From Methylorubrum sp. B1-46 (GTDB lineage Bacteria > Pseudomonadota > Alphaproteobacteria > Rhizobiales > Beijerinckiaceae), in NCBI RefSeq assembly GCF_021117295.1, contig NZ_CP088247.1:1451501-1515500 (forward strand): DNA of 64,000 nucleotides, read 5' to 3'. Shown here piece after piece: positions 35,792 through 44,919 of this stretch (the stretch's first letter is position 1; each line of letters opens with the position of its first letter). Both the position numbers and the translations under genes were made by a program. Below the pieces are notes generated by a model, which did not search any database, was not told the DNA's origin, and saw only the letters and a list, made by a program, of their open reading frames with translations.

Positions 35792-38700
35792 ATGAATCTC
35801 TCCAAGTTCTTCATCGACCGGCCGATCTTCGCGGGCGTGCTCTCGGTGCTCATCTTCGTCGGCGGGCTGCTCTCGCTCTTCGCGATGCCGATCTCGGAAT
35901 ACCCGGACGTCGTGCCGCCCTCGGTCGTCGTGCGCGCGACTTTCCCCGGCGCCAACCCCAAGGTCATCATCGAGACCGTGGCGACGCCGATCGAGGAGCA
36001 GATCAACGGCGTCGAGGGCATGCTCTACATGTCGAGCCAAGCCACGACCGACGGCGTGATGGTGCTGACCGTCACCTTCCGGCTCGGCACCGATCCCGAC
36101 AAGGCGCAGCAGCTCGTCCAGAACCGTGTCTCGCAGGCCGAGCCGCGGCTGCCGGCGATCGTGCGCCAGCTCGGCATCGTCACGGTGAAGTCCTCGCCCG
36201 ATCTCACCATGGTCGTGCACCTCGTCTCGCCCAACGGGCGCTACGACATGACGTATCTGCGCAACTACGCGGTCCTGAACATCAAGGACCGCCTCGCCCG
36301 CCTCGACGGCGTCGGTCAGGTCCAGCTCTTCGGCTCCGGCGACTACGCCATGCGCATCTGGCTCGATCCGCAGAAGGTCGCGGAGCACGGCCTGTCCGCC
36401 GGCGACGTGGTGCGCGAGATCCAGGCCCAGAATGTCGAGGCGGCGGCCGGCGTCATCGGCGCCTCGCCGGCAGTGCCGGGGCTCGACCTGCAATTATCGC
36501 TCAACGCGGAAGGGCGCCTCGCAAACGAGGAGCAGTTCGGCGACATCGTCGTCAAGACCGGCGAGAACGGCGAGATCACGCGGCTGCGCGACCTCGCGCG
36601 GATCGAACTCGGCGCCTCCGACTACGCGCTGCGCTCGCTTCTCGACAACAAGTCGGCGGTGGCGATCCCGATCTCGCAATCGCCCGGCTCGAACGCGATC
36701 CGGATCTCGGATCAGGTCCGCCAGACCATGGCCGAGATCAAGCGGACCATGCCGGAGGGGGTCGATTACCAGATCGTCTACGATCCGACGCAGTTCGTGC
36801 GCGCCTCGATCGAGGCGGTGATCCACACGCTGCTGGAGGCGGTCGCCCTCGTCGTCCTCGTGGTGATTCTGTTCCTGCAGACGTGGCGGGCCTCGATCAT
36901 CCCGCTTCTCGCCGTGCCGGTCTCCATCGTCGGCACCTTCGCGGTGATGCACGCCTTCGGCTTCTCCATCAACGCGCTGAGCCTGTTCGGTCTCGTGCTC
37001 GCCATCGGCATCGTCGTCGACGACGCCATCGTCGTGGTCGAGAACGTCGAGCGCAACATCGAGGCCGGGCTCTCGCCGCGCGACGCGAGCTATCAGGCGA
37101 TGCGCGAGGTCTCCGGGCCGATCATCGCCATCGCCCTCGTGCTCGTCGCGGTCTTCGTGCCGCTCGCCTTCATCAGCGGGCTGACGGGCCAGTTCTACAA
37201 GCAGTTCGCGCTCACCATCGCGATCTCGACGGTGATCTCGGCGATCAACTCGCTGACCCTCTCCCCAGCCCTCTCCGCGCTTCTGCTCAAGGACCATCAC
37301 GCCCCGAAGGACCGGCTGACCCGCATGCTCGACAGGCTGCTCGGCTGGTTCTTCCGGCGGTTCAACCGCGCCTTCGGGCGGGCCTCGGACGGCTACGGGC
37401 GCGGCGTCAGCGCCGTCGTCACGCGAAAGGGCGCGATGATGGTGCTCTACCTCGTGCTCGTCGGGGTGACCGCGCTGCTGTTCCAGAGGATCCCCGGCGG
37501 CTTCGTGCCGGGTCAGGACAAGCAGTACCTCGTCGGCTTCGCGCAACTGCCCGACGGCGCCACCCTCGACCGGACGGAGGAGGTGATCCGCCGCATGAGC
37601 GAGATCGCGCTCAAGGAGCCCGGCGTCGAGAGTGCAGTGGCCTTCCCCGGCCTGTCGATCAACGGCTTCACCAACTCCTCGAATTCGGGGATCGTGTTCT
37701 CAACCCTGAAGCCGTTCGCGGAGCGTCAAGGACCGGGCTTGAGCGGGGCGGCGATCGCGCAGTCGCTCAACAAGAAGTTCGCCGCGATCCCCGAGGCGTT
37801 CATCGCGATGTTCCCGCCTCCGCCCGTCAACGGGCTCGGGACCATCGGCGGCTTCAAGCTGCAGATCGAGGACCGGGCCGGCCTCGGCTACGAGGCGCTG
37901 AACGAGGCCACCAAGGCCTTCATGGCCAAGGCAGCCCAGGCGCCGGAACTCGCCGGCCTGTTCTCCAGCTTCCAGATGAACGTGCCGCAGCTCTTCGCCG
38001 ACCTCGACCAGACCAAGGCGCGCCAGCTCCGCATCCCGGTCACGGACGTGTTCGACACGCTGCAAATCTATCTCGGCTCGCTCTACGTCAACGACTTCAA
38101 CCGGTTCGGCCGCACCTACTCGGTCCGCGTCCAGGCCGACGCGCCGTTCCGGGCGCGCTCCGACGATGTCGGGCAGCTCAAGGTCCGCGCCGGCTCCGGC
38201 GAGATGGTGCCGCTCTCGGCCCTGCTGCGCGTGCGCCAGACCGCAGGGCCGGAGCGGGCCATGCGCTACAACGGCTTTCTGTCCGCCGACATCAACGCGG
38301 GCGCGGCCCCCGGCTACTCGTCGGGGCAGGCGCAGGAAGCAGCGGCCCGCATCGCCGCCGAGACCCTGCCGCGGGGCTTTGCCTTCGAGTGGACCGACCT
38401 GACCTACCAGGAATTCATTGCCGGCAATTCCGGGATCTGGGTCTTCCCGCTGGCCCTGCTGCTCGTCTTCCTCGTGCTGGCGGCGCAGTACGAGAGCCTC
38501 ACCCTGCCGCTGGCCATCCTGATGATCGTGCCGATGGGGTTGCTCGCGGCGATGTTCGGGGTCTGGCTGTCGGCGGGCGACAACAACGTCTTCACGCAGA
38601 TCGGCCTGATCGTGCTCGTCGGCCTCTCGGCCAAGAACGCGATCCTGATCGTGGAATTCGCACGCGAGCTGGAATTTTCAGGCCGCACCCCGCTCCAGGC

Positions 38701-38977
38701 GGCGATCGAGGCGAGCCGCCTGCGGCTGCGCCCGATTCTGATGACGTCGCTGGCCTTCATCATGGGCGTTCTGCCGCTGGTGACCGCGACCGGGGCCGGA
38801 GCGGAGATGCGCAACGCCATGGGCGTCGCGGTGTTCTCCGGCATGATCGGCGTCACCGCCTTCGGCCTGTTCCTGACGCCGGTCTTCTACGTGCTGCTGC
38901 GCCGCATGGCCGGCAACCGTCCGCTCAAGCAGCATGGCGGCGCGGCCCATCCGGACGACATGGCCCGCGCCGCATGA
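35792..38977 (+). CDS. RND multidrug efflux permease (HAE1 family, MexF/OqxB-like)
   Basis: 1061-aa trimeric proton-driven inner-membrane pump. It starts MNLSKFFIDRPIFAGVLSV, has twelve transmembrane helices in two halves and two large periplasmic loops. The proton-relay Asp pair is in GIVVDDAIVVVENVERN (TM4), and the TM10-11 motif is GLSAKNAILIVEFARE. These match hydrophobe/amphiphile pumps such as MexF. It is separated from the adaptor gene by 168 bp that includes a tandem repeat. Substrate range cannot be read from sequence; an outer membrane channel must be encoded elsewhere. Confidence 0.95.
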   Translation: MNLSKFFIDRPIFAGVLSVLIFVGGLLSLFAMPISEYPDVVPPSVVVRATFPGANPKVIIETVATPIEEQINGVEGMLYMSSQATTDGVMVLTVTFRLGTDPDKAQQLVQNRVSQAEPRLPAIVRQLGIVTVKSSPDLTMVVHLVSPNGRYDMTYLRNYAVLNIKDRLARLDGVGQVQLFGSGDYAMRIWLDPQKVAEHGLSAGDVVREIQAQNVEAAAGVIGASPAVPGLDLQLSLNAEGRLANEEQFGDIVVKTGENGEITRLRDLARIELGASDYALRSLLDNKSAVAIPISQSPGSNAIRISDQVRQTMAEIKRTMPEGVDYQIVYDPTQFVRASIEAVIHTLLEAVALVVLVVILFLQTWRASIIPLLAVPVSIVGTFAVMHAFGFSINALSLFGLVLAIGIVVDDAIVVVENVERNIEAGLSPRDASYQAMREVSGPIIAIALVLVAVFVPLAFISGLTGQFYKQFALTIAISTVISAINSLTLSPALSALLLKDHHAPKDRLTRMLDRLLGWFFRRFNRAFGRASDGYGRGVSAVVTRKGAMMVLYLVLVGVTALLFQRIPGGFVPGQDKQYLVGFAQLPDGATLDRTEEVIRRMSEIALKEPGVESAVAFPGLSINGFTNSSNSGIVFSTLKPFAERQGPGLSGAAIAQSLNKKFAAIPEAFIAMFPPPPVNGLGTIGGFKLQIEDRAGLGYEALNEATKAFMAKAAQAPELAGLFSSFQMNVPQLFADLDQTKARQLRIPVTDVFDTLQIYLGSLYVNDFNRFGRTYSVRVQADAPFRARSDDVGQLKVRAGSGEMVPLSALLRVRQTAGPERAMRYNGFLSADINAGAAPGYSSGQAQEAAARIAAETLPRGFAFEWTDLTYQEFIAGNSGIWVFPLALLLVFLVLAAQYESLTLPLAILMIVPMGLLAAMFGVWLSAGDNNVFTQIGLIVLVGLSAKNAILIVEFARELEFSGRTPLQAAIEASRLRLRPILMTSLAFIMGVLPLVTATGAGAEMRNAMGVAVFSGMIGVTAFGLFLTPVFYVLLRRMAGNRPLKQHGGAAHPDDMARAA

Positions 38978-39097
38978 CGGGCGAGGTGTTTCGGGGCCCG
39001 CATCATCCGAGGGTCGGGGTCCCGTCTCGGAATCGGCTTCACGCCAGCATCGCAAGGCGAAGCCGAAGCGATCGACCGGCGCCCCGATCGGCGCCGC

Positions 39098-39577
39098 TCA
39101 GAAGCCGCTGCGCACGCGCAGATGCGTGTGGGTGTGGTTCGATGCGAACCCCTCGTCGTGCGAATGCGCGGAGGTGTCCTCACCGATGGGAATCAGGTTG
39201 AGCGTGCCGTGCATGACGCCGCGTTCGAGAAATAGCTTCTCCGCGTAGGAAGACACGTCGCCGACCGGGCCGCGCATCAGCGTCACGTCGATCGAGGTCG
39301 AGTGATCGATCGGGATCGACAGGGAGGCGACTGCCTGATCGTGACGGTCGAGGCGCCCCTGCGGCACCCGCGCCGCGAGGTTCCGCACCGACTGGTCGAT
39401 CGTGTAGCTGACGACGCCGAAGCACGGCGCATCGGCCGGCGCTCCGGGACGCGCGGACAGGCCGCGCCGCACGAGGTCGCGGACGGCTTCCGACCGGCTG
39501 CCCGCGCCGGTGCTGTCCATGTAGGCATCGAGCGCCGCCGCCAGTTCGTCGTCGATGGCGATGGTCGTGCGCTGCAT
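39098..39577 (-). CDS. nikR: NikR-like ribbon-helix-helix/ACT regulator lacking the classical Ni(II) ligands
   Basis: 159-aa NikR homologue from ATG 39577 with GGAGG 5 nt upstream. The N-terminal ribbon-helix-helix (MQRTTIAIDDELAAALD...SRSEAVRDLVRRGL) and the ACT-like C-domain (SYTIDQSVRNLAARVP, GVMHGTLNLIPIGE) align with E. coli NikR almost without gaps. At the four high-affinity nickel positions (His76, His87, His89, Cys95 in E. coli) this protein has Leu76, Ser87, Pro89 and Ser95, so the square-planar site is absent. A His-rich tail (HSH and NHTHTH, 138-152) is extra. It may sense another metal or bind nickel differently. Urease lies 12 kb away. Confidence 0.85.
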   Translation of the reverse strand: MQRTTIAIDDELAAALDAYMDSTGAGSRSEAVRDLVRRGLSARPGAPADAPCFGVVSYTIDQSVRNLAARVPQGRLDRHDQAVASLSIPIDHSTSIDVTLMRGPVGDVSSYAEKLFLERGVMHGTLNLIPIGEDTSAHSHDEGFASNHTHTHLRVRSGF

Positions 39578-39663
39578 GGCGATCCTCCCCTCCTCTCCGC
39601 GATGACGAAGCTGTCCTATCGCCGGTTGCCCGACAAGCGGGCGCGGCGCTTCGTGTCTCTTCC

Positions 39664-40134
39664 TCAATCGCTCGCGACGTCCGCGGCATCGTCCGATCCG
39701 CCGGCCTGCCGGTCGCTGCCGAGCGAGTAGACTTGGTAGGGTTTTCCATCGGCGCCGGGCGAGCGGTAGAGATAGGGCTGCCCCCACGGGTCGGTCAGGC
39801 CGCGGCTGTCGCGGATGTAGGGACCGCGCCAGCCGGGCCCGGTCGGCTGGACGAGGCCCTGAAGGCCCTGCTGGGCCGTCGGGTAGGCGCCGTTGTCGAG
39901 GTAGTAGAGCTCGACCGCCTGAGCGATGTTCTTGACCTGGATGCGCGCCGTCTCGCCCTTGGCGCGGCCGAGATAGCCGATCACCTGCGGCGTCACCATC
40001 GTGGCGATCATGCCGATGATCGCCAGCACGACGAGAAGCTCGACCAGCGAGAAGCCGGCTTCGGCCGAACGGGGACAGGCGTCGTCCCGCTCGCAACCCT
40101 GCTCTGGGTGAGACATCGCCGTCGCCGTCCGCAT
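39664..40134 (-). CDS. gspG: Type II secretion major pseudopilin GspG
   Basis: About 156 aa from ATG 40134 (ATG 40116 also possible). The prepilin site AEAG/FSLVELLVVLAIIGMIA with Glu+5 is followed by the GspG signature NIAQAVELYYLDNGAYPT, TAQQGLQGLV, GPYI and the C-terminal DPWGQPYLYRSPGADGKPYQVYSLGSDRQAGG, containing the calcium-binding loop region. It forms the main body of the T2SS pseudopilus. It is transcribed away from the rest of the T2SS cluster and ends just upstream of nikR. Confidence 0.95.
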   Translation of the reverse strand: MRTATAMSHPEQGCERDDACPRSAEAGFSLVELLVVLAIIGMIATMVTPQVIGYLGRAKGETARIQVKNIAQAVELYYLDNGAYPTAQQGLQGLVQPTGPGWRGPYIRDSRGLTDPWGQPYLYRSPGADGKPYQVYSLGSDRQAGGSDDAADVASD

Positions 40135-40312
40135 CGTGAAGTGATGGGTGCACGGTGGGGCGCGAAGCCTAAGAATCCCCTGCGGGCACCGGACTCCGCG
40201 GCGCTTTGGACCGGGATTCACCGGAATTTTTTGATCTTTGTTATGCTCCCCGTGCGACCGTCCCGGAACAGAACCGGCAGGAATCGGCCCGCCGGCGGCT
40301 CCTGGGGCGGTC

Positions 40313-41338
40313 ATGCGCGAGCCTGATGTCATCTCGAACCTCCGGCGCGCGGTACCGGCTCTGCTCGTCGTGCTCGCGGCGGTTCTGTTCGCGTTTCAAG
40401 GGCCGGCCGCCGCGGCGGCGCAGGCCGCGCCCGAGGCGCTTCTGAGCCTGCCGATGCCGGCGCCGCTGCCGTCCGTCCGGCTGCTCACGATCTTGGTCGG
40501 CCTCCACCTCCTCGGCCTGTGCTTCGGCCTCGGCGGGGCGACAATGCTCGATTTCTGGATCCTGCGCTGGATGCGCTGGGGTGGCCTGCCGAACGAGATC
40601 GCGCGCACCTTCCTGTTCGTCAGCAAGGTGGTGAGCGTCGGGCTCGCCCTGCTCTGGGTCTCCGGCCTTGGATTCCTGGCCGTCTATGCGTTCGAGACGC
40701 CCGAGAAGCTCTCGAACCCGAAGCTCGTCGCCAAGGTCATGGTGGTCGCGGTGCTGACGCTGAACGGATGGCTGATCCATGCCCTCGTCCTGCCGGGCGT
40801 GCTGCGCGACGTGAGCCGGCCGATGTTCGACGGCGTGTCGCGCCTGCGCACCGGGGTCTTCCTGATCTCGGGGGCGGTCTCGGGCGTCTCGTGGTACACG
40901 GCCTTCGCGCTGGGCCTGATGCGCGAGCTGAACGGGCGCGTCGCGGCGGGCCTCCTGCTGGCGCTCTGGCTTGCCGCCATGGTCGCCGCCGGGCTCGCGG
41001 CCTACGCCTTCTGGCAGTTCCTGCGTCGTCGCAGCCTCGATGCGCGGATCGAGGCTGCCGAGGAGGCCCCCGTCTCCGCCATCCCGTCATGGCCCGCGCT
41101 CATGCGCCGGATCCGCGCGCGGATCGGCCGGGCACGCCCGGTCGTGGCATCACCGGGAACCTTCCCTGTCGCCCCTGAAACCGCTCCGCTCGCGTCATCG
41201 GCCGTGGAGCTGCGCGCGCCCGACCGCGACGGCAGGGAGGCCTTCGCGCCGCATCCGATGCGGGCGATTCCGCTGGGAATGACCTGCGTGCGCGAGAGCC
41301 GGGTGGCCGCCCTCAGGGCGCGGCTGAGCGCGATCTGA
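40313..41338 (+). CDS. Uncharacterised polytopic membrane protein within the T2SS island
   Basis: 341 aa from ATG 40313. Hydrophobic segments lie at about 13-35, 55-82, 105-130, 145-170, 180-205 and 215-240; the last ~90 residues are cytoplasmic-looking, basic and proline-rich. The second helix carries VGLHLLGLCFGLGGATMLDF. I do not recognise the family and see no enzyme motif. It is followed after 4 bp by the prepilin peptidase gene, so the two are translationally linked, suggesting a role in secretion or pilin processing. Confidence 0.75.
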   Translation: MREPDVISNLRRAVPALLVVLAAVLFAFQGPAAAAAQAAPEALLSLPMPAPLPSVRLLTILVGLHLLGLCFGLGGATMLDFWILRWMRWGGLPNEIARTFLFVSKVVSVGLALLWVSGLGFLAVYAFETPEKLSNPKLVAKVMVVAVLTLNGWLIHALVLPGVLRDVSRPMFDGVSRLRTGVFLISGAVSGVSWYTAFALGLMRELNGRVAAGLLLALWLAAMVAAGLAAYAFWQFLRRRSLDARIEAAEEAPVSAIPSWPALMRRIRARIGRARPVVASPGTFPVAPETAPLASSAVELRAPDRDGREAFAPHPMRAIPLGMTCVRESRVAALRARLSAI

Positions 41339-41342
41339 GGCC

Positions 41343-41810
41343 ATGGATCTCGGCGACCCGGCCGTCGCGGCGCTGCTGCCCCTCACCCTCGCGGTGAGCC
41401 TGATCGACCTGCGCCGCCGCATCATTCCCGACGGGCTGAACCTCGCGCTGCTCGTCCTCGGCGTCGGGTTCGCCGCGCTCCACGGTCCGGCGCTGGCGGC
41501 GGCCGGGGCGAGCCTGATCCAGGCGGCCTGCGCGTTCCTGCTGCTCTGGGCCTTGCGCGCCGCCTATGCCCGGCTGCGCGGACGCACGGGGTTGGGTTTG
41601 GGCGATGTGAAGTTCATCGCCGCCGCCACCGCCTGGATTGGCTTGGCCGGCCTGCCGCTGCTGCTCCTCGTCGCCAGCACCAGCGCGCTGGCGGTGCTCG
41701 GCCTCGCCGCCCTGGCCGGGACGCGGATAGGCCCGGCCTTCCGCCTGCCCTTCGGGCCGTTCCTGGCGCTTGGGCTGCACGCGGTGCTGTGGGCCGGCGC
41801 CCCCGGCTGA
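41343..41810 (+). CDS. Prepilin peptidase, A24 family (GspO/CpaA-like, short form)
   Basis: 155-aa membrane aspartic protease with only the A24 catalytic core. The two catalytic aspartates are in SLIDLRRRIIPD (about 21) and the GxGD motif GLGLGDVKFIAA (about 84). The N-terminal methyltransferase domain of full-length PilD/GspO is missing, as in CpaA and archaeal FlaK enzymes. It would cleave the leaders of GspG, H, I, J and K encoded nearby. Coupled to the upstream membrane protein gene. Confidence 0.9.
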   Translation: MDLGDPAVAALLPLTLAVSLIDLRRRIIPDGLNLALLVLGVGFAALHGPALAAAGASLIQAACAFLLLWALRAAYARLRGRTGLGLGDVKFIAAATAWIGLAGLPLLLLVASTSALAVLGLAALAGTRIGPAFRLPFGPFLALGLHAVLWAGAPG

Positions 41811-41834
41811 GGGCTTCGCCGGGCCGGCCCCGGA

Positions 41835-43043
41835 TCACTGCACGAGCTGGCCGACGCTCATGATCGCGCCCATGACCGAGAGGATCAGCCCGCCGATCAG
41901 ACCGCCGATGGTCACGGTGACCAGCGGCGTGAGCAGCGCGAGCAGACGATCGATGCGCTGGCGCGTCTGAGTCTCGTGCATCTCGGCGGCGTGGAGGAGA
42001 ACGGGGCCGAGGCGGTTCACCTGCTCGCCGCTGGCGATGAGGTTGAGGGTCGAGGGCGCGTGCGGCTTCAGGCCGGCGAGACCCGAGGCGAGGCTGCCGC
42101 CCTCGGTGAGCCGGCGGCCGGCCTCGTCGAGGGCTTGGCGGAACACGCGGTTGCCCGCGAGCGGGCGGGTCGCGGCGACCGCATCCGGGATCGGCACCTC
42201 GGCGCAGAGCAGCGTTCCGAGCACCCGGCAGATGCGCCCGAGCTCGATGCCCGCCACGATCTCGCGCACCAGCGGCAGGCGCAAAGCCAGCCGCCCGCGG
42301 GCGGCGGCGAACCCCGGCTCGCGCCAGATCCGGGCGAGTCCGAGGCCGAGGAGCGCGGCGGCCCCGAGCATCACCGGCCAGCCGGCGCTGATCGTATCGC
42401 CGAGCGCCGCGGCGGCGCGGATGGCGAGGGGCGGCGCCTGGCCGCTGCCCTCGAACAAAGGCGTGAGCGCCGGCACCAGCACGACGACGATCATCACCAG
42501 CGTCCCGATCGCCATCAGTACCAGCAGGGCCGGGTAGACCATCGCCGAGGTGAGATGACGGCGCACCGCGTCGCGCCGCTCGATCGAGTCGGTGAGCGAG
42601 CCGATCACCGCCTCGAGCGTGCCGGTCGCCTCGCCGGCCCGGACGATGTCGACCATGTCGCGGGAGAAGGCCTGCGGGTGGGCCGCCAGCGCCCGCGACA
42701 GCGAGGCGCCGGCGATGACCCGCTCCAGAATGTCGGCCAGCACGGGTTTGAGCGCGACGGAGGCCTGCCGCTCGACGAGCCGCAGCGCTCGATCGACGGT
42801 GAGCCCGGCCCCGATCAGGGTGCCGAACTCGCGCAGGAAAGCGAGCCGCGCCGCGTCGTTGACTCGGTCGCGCCCGAACAGGTCGCGTGTCCAGATCGAG
42901 GCCGAGGCGGCGGGCTCGATGGCGAAGACCTGGAGCCCGTCGGCCCGCAACTGCGCCACCGCGCGCTGGCGGCTGTCGGCCTCGATCCGGCCGGCGCGAG
43001 CGCTGCCGTCGGCGGCGTACGCCTGGTAGGCGAAGCGCGGCAT
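41835..43043 (-). CDS. gspF: Type II secretion inner membrane platform protein GspF
   Basis: 402 aa. It begins MPRFAYQAYAADGSARAG, as do other GspF proteins, and has two GspF cytoplasmic domains (about 70-190 and 270-390; FLREFGTLIGAGLTVDRAL and GRICRVLGTLLCAEVPIPDAV) with three transmembrane helices near 170, 215 and 375. ATG 43043 overlaps the gspE stop. It anchors the GspE ATPase in the membrane. Confidence 0.95.
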   Translation of the reverse strand: MPRFAYQAYAADGSARAGRIEADSRQRAVAQLRADGLQVFAIEPAASASIWTRDLFGRDRVNDAARLAFLREFGTLIGAGLTVDRALRLVERQASVALKPVLADILERVIAGASLSRALAAHPQAFSRDMVDIVRAGEATGTLEAVIGSLTDSIERRDAVRRHLTSAMVYPALLVLMAIGTLVMIVVVLVPALTPLFEGSGQAPPLAIRAAAALGDTISAGWPVMLGAAALLGLGLARIWREPGFAAARGRLALRLPLVREIVAGIELGRICRVLGTLLCAEVPIPDAVAATRPLAGNRVFRQALDEAGRRLTEGGSLASGLAGLKPHAPSTLNLIASGEQVNRLGPVLLHAAEMHETQTRQRIDRLLALLTPLVTVTIGGLIGGLILSVMGAIMSVGQLVQ

Positions 43044-44776
43044 CAGATCTGGCCCTCCAGCACGCGGGCGATCTCGTCGAGGGTGGTGTCGCCGGCGGTC
43101 ACGCGCGCCCGGCCGCTCTCGACGAGGCTCGCCATCCCGGCCGCGCGAGCGTGCGCGGCGATGGCGCCCTCCCCGGCCCCCGACGCGATCAGCCCGCGCA
43201 ACGCGCCGTCGAGCGGCATGATCTCGGACACGACCATGCGCCCGCGATAGCCGGTGCCGTTGCAGGCCGCACAGCCGCAGGCCCGCTTGAGGCTCAAGGG
43301 GGAGCCCGGCGCCACTCCGAGGCGCAGGCGCTCCTGATCGGTGGCGGGCGCGGGCGTGGCGCAGGCGGCGCAGAGCCGGCGCACGAGGCGCTGGGCGATG
43401 ACGCCGTTGAGCGTCGCGGCGATGAGGTAGGGCTCGACGCCCATATCCATCAGCCGGGTGACCGTGGCGGGGGCGGAGTTGGTGTGCAGCGTCGAGACCA
43501 CGAGGTGGCCGGTGAGCGAGGCCTGCACCGCGATGCGGGCGGTCTCGCCGTCGCGGATCTCGCCGACCATCACCACGTCCGGGTCCTGGCGCAGGATCGA
43601 GCGGAGGGCGGCGGCGAAGTCGAGACCGATGCCGGGATGGGCCTGCACCTGATTGACGCCGGCCATCCGGTACTCGACCGGGTCCTCCACCGTGACGACC
43701 TTGAGATGCGGGCCGTTGATGCGCCGAAGCGCCGCGTAGAGCGTGGTGGTCTTGCCCGAGCCGGTCGGGCCGGTGACGAGGACGAGGCCGTTGGGGCGGC
43801 TCGTCATCGCCTCGATCCGGGCGATGGCCGGCGCATCGAAGCCGAGGGAAGAGAAATCCTCGACCCGGCGCGACCCGTCGAGGATGCGCAGCACCACGCT
43901 CTCGCCGTGGGCGGTGGGCAGGGTCGAAACGCGGATATCGACCTCCTGGCCGCGGTCGGGCGCCTTCATGCGCCCGTCCTGCGGCAGGCGCCGCTCGGCG
44001 ATGTTGAGCCCGGCCTGGATCTTGATGCGGGTGGTCAGCGCGAGCTGCATCGATTTGGCCAGCCGCTCGGCCTCGACCAGCACGCCGTCGACGCGGTAGC
44101 GCACCCGCATGTCGGCCTCCTCCGCTTCCAGGTGGATGTCGGAGGCCGACAATTCGAAGGCCTTTCGCACGAGCCTCGCGGAGAGGCGCACGATCGGGGC
44201 TTGGCTCGCTACGTCGGCGAGGCGGGCGAGGTCGTCGTCGAGAGCCCCGCCGTCGTCCTCCGAGGCCATATCGCCGTAAAGGGCGCGGTGGGCCCGCTCG
44301 AAGCTGCCGGGGCCGACGAGGCAGCACACGACGGTGCGGTCGGTCAGATGCGCCAGGGCGGCCGGAATGTCCGGATCGAACGCATCGACCAGGGCGACGA
44401 CGAGGCGGCCGGGCGTCTCGGCGAGCGGCAGTACGCGGGCACGGGCGCAGTAATCGGCGCCGATCAGCTCGGGCAGGACCGGCGCAGGCGGGAAGTCCGT
44501 TTCCTGCAGCACGTCGAGGCCGGTCGCCTCCGAGAGGGCAGCGACCAGGGCGGTTTCGTGGACGAGGCCGAGTTCGGCGAGCAGCACCGGCAGCGGCCGC
44601 TTGCCCGGCAGGTCGAGGGCGGCGAGCGCGCGCTCGTGCCCGGCCGCGTCGAGGAGACCCGTCGCGGCGAGCGCCTCGACGAAGGCGCGGGCGGTGTCCT
44701 GGCGGTCACGGCTCCGGCCGCGCTGGTCGGGCCGGATCCGCCGCGGACGGCTTTTCGAACCCCAGACGCTCAGCAT
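43043..44776 (-). CDS. gspE: Type II secretion ATPase GspE
   Basis: 577-aa cytoplasmic motor. The N1E-like domain (about 25-150) is followed by the ATPase with Walker A GPTGSGKTT, the Asp box VTVEDPVEYRM, Walker B RQDPDVVMVGEIRDGETA and the His box GHLVVSTLHTN. The zinc-binding domain with four cysteines (LCAAC and CGCAAC) is intact. The first ~25 residues are Arg-rich and may not be translated if a later start is used. It is co-transcribed with gspF and divergent from gspL. Confidence 0.95.
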   Translation of the reverse strand: MLSVWGSKSRPRRIRPDQRGRSRDRQDTARAFVEALAATGLLDAAGHERALAALDLPGKRPLPVLLAELGLVHETALVAALSEATGLDVLQETDFPPAPVLPELIGADYCARARVLPLAETPGRLVVALVDAFDPDIPAALAHLTDRTVVCCLVGPGSFERAHRALYGDMASEDDGGALDDDLARLADVASQAPIVRLSARLVRKAFELSASDIHLEAEEADMRVRYRVDGVLVEAERLAKSMQLALTTRIKIQAGLNIAERRLPQDGRMKAPDRGQEVDIRVSTLPTAHGESVVLRILDGSRRVEDFSSLGFDAPAIARIEAMTSRPNGLVLVTGPTGSGKTTTLYAALRRINGPHLKVVTVEDPVEYRMAGVNQVQAHPGIGLDFAAALRSILRQDPDVVMVGEIRDGETARIAVQASLTGHLVVSTLHTNSAPATVTRLMDMGVEPYLIAATLNGVIAQRLVRRLCAACATPAPATDQERLRLGVAPGSPLSLKRACGCAACNGTGYRGRMVVSEIMPLDGALRGLIASGAGEGAIAAHARAAGMASLVESGRARVTAGDTTLDEIARVLEGQI

Positions 44777-44919
44777 GGTGCGGCCCCCGGCCCCGCTCGA
44801 GCGCGCCCGGGATGCAAGCCGTCCCGAGCCCGCGCCGGAGACGGGTCCTTTAAGCCGACGTAAACACCGCCCGTCTTAACAAGTCCTCTCGCGGCCAGCC
44901 GTCCGGGACCGTCCGATCC

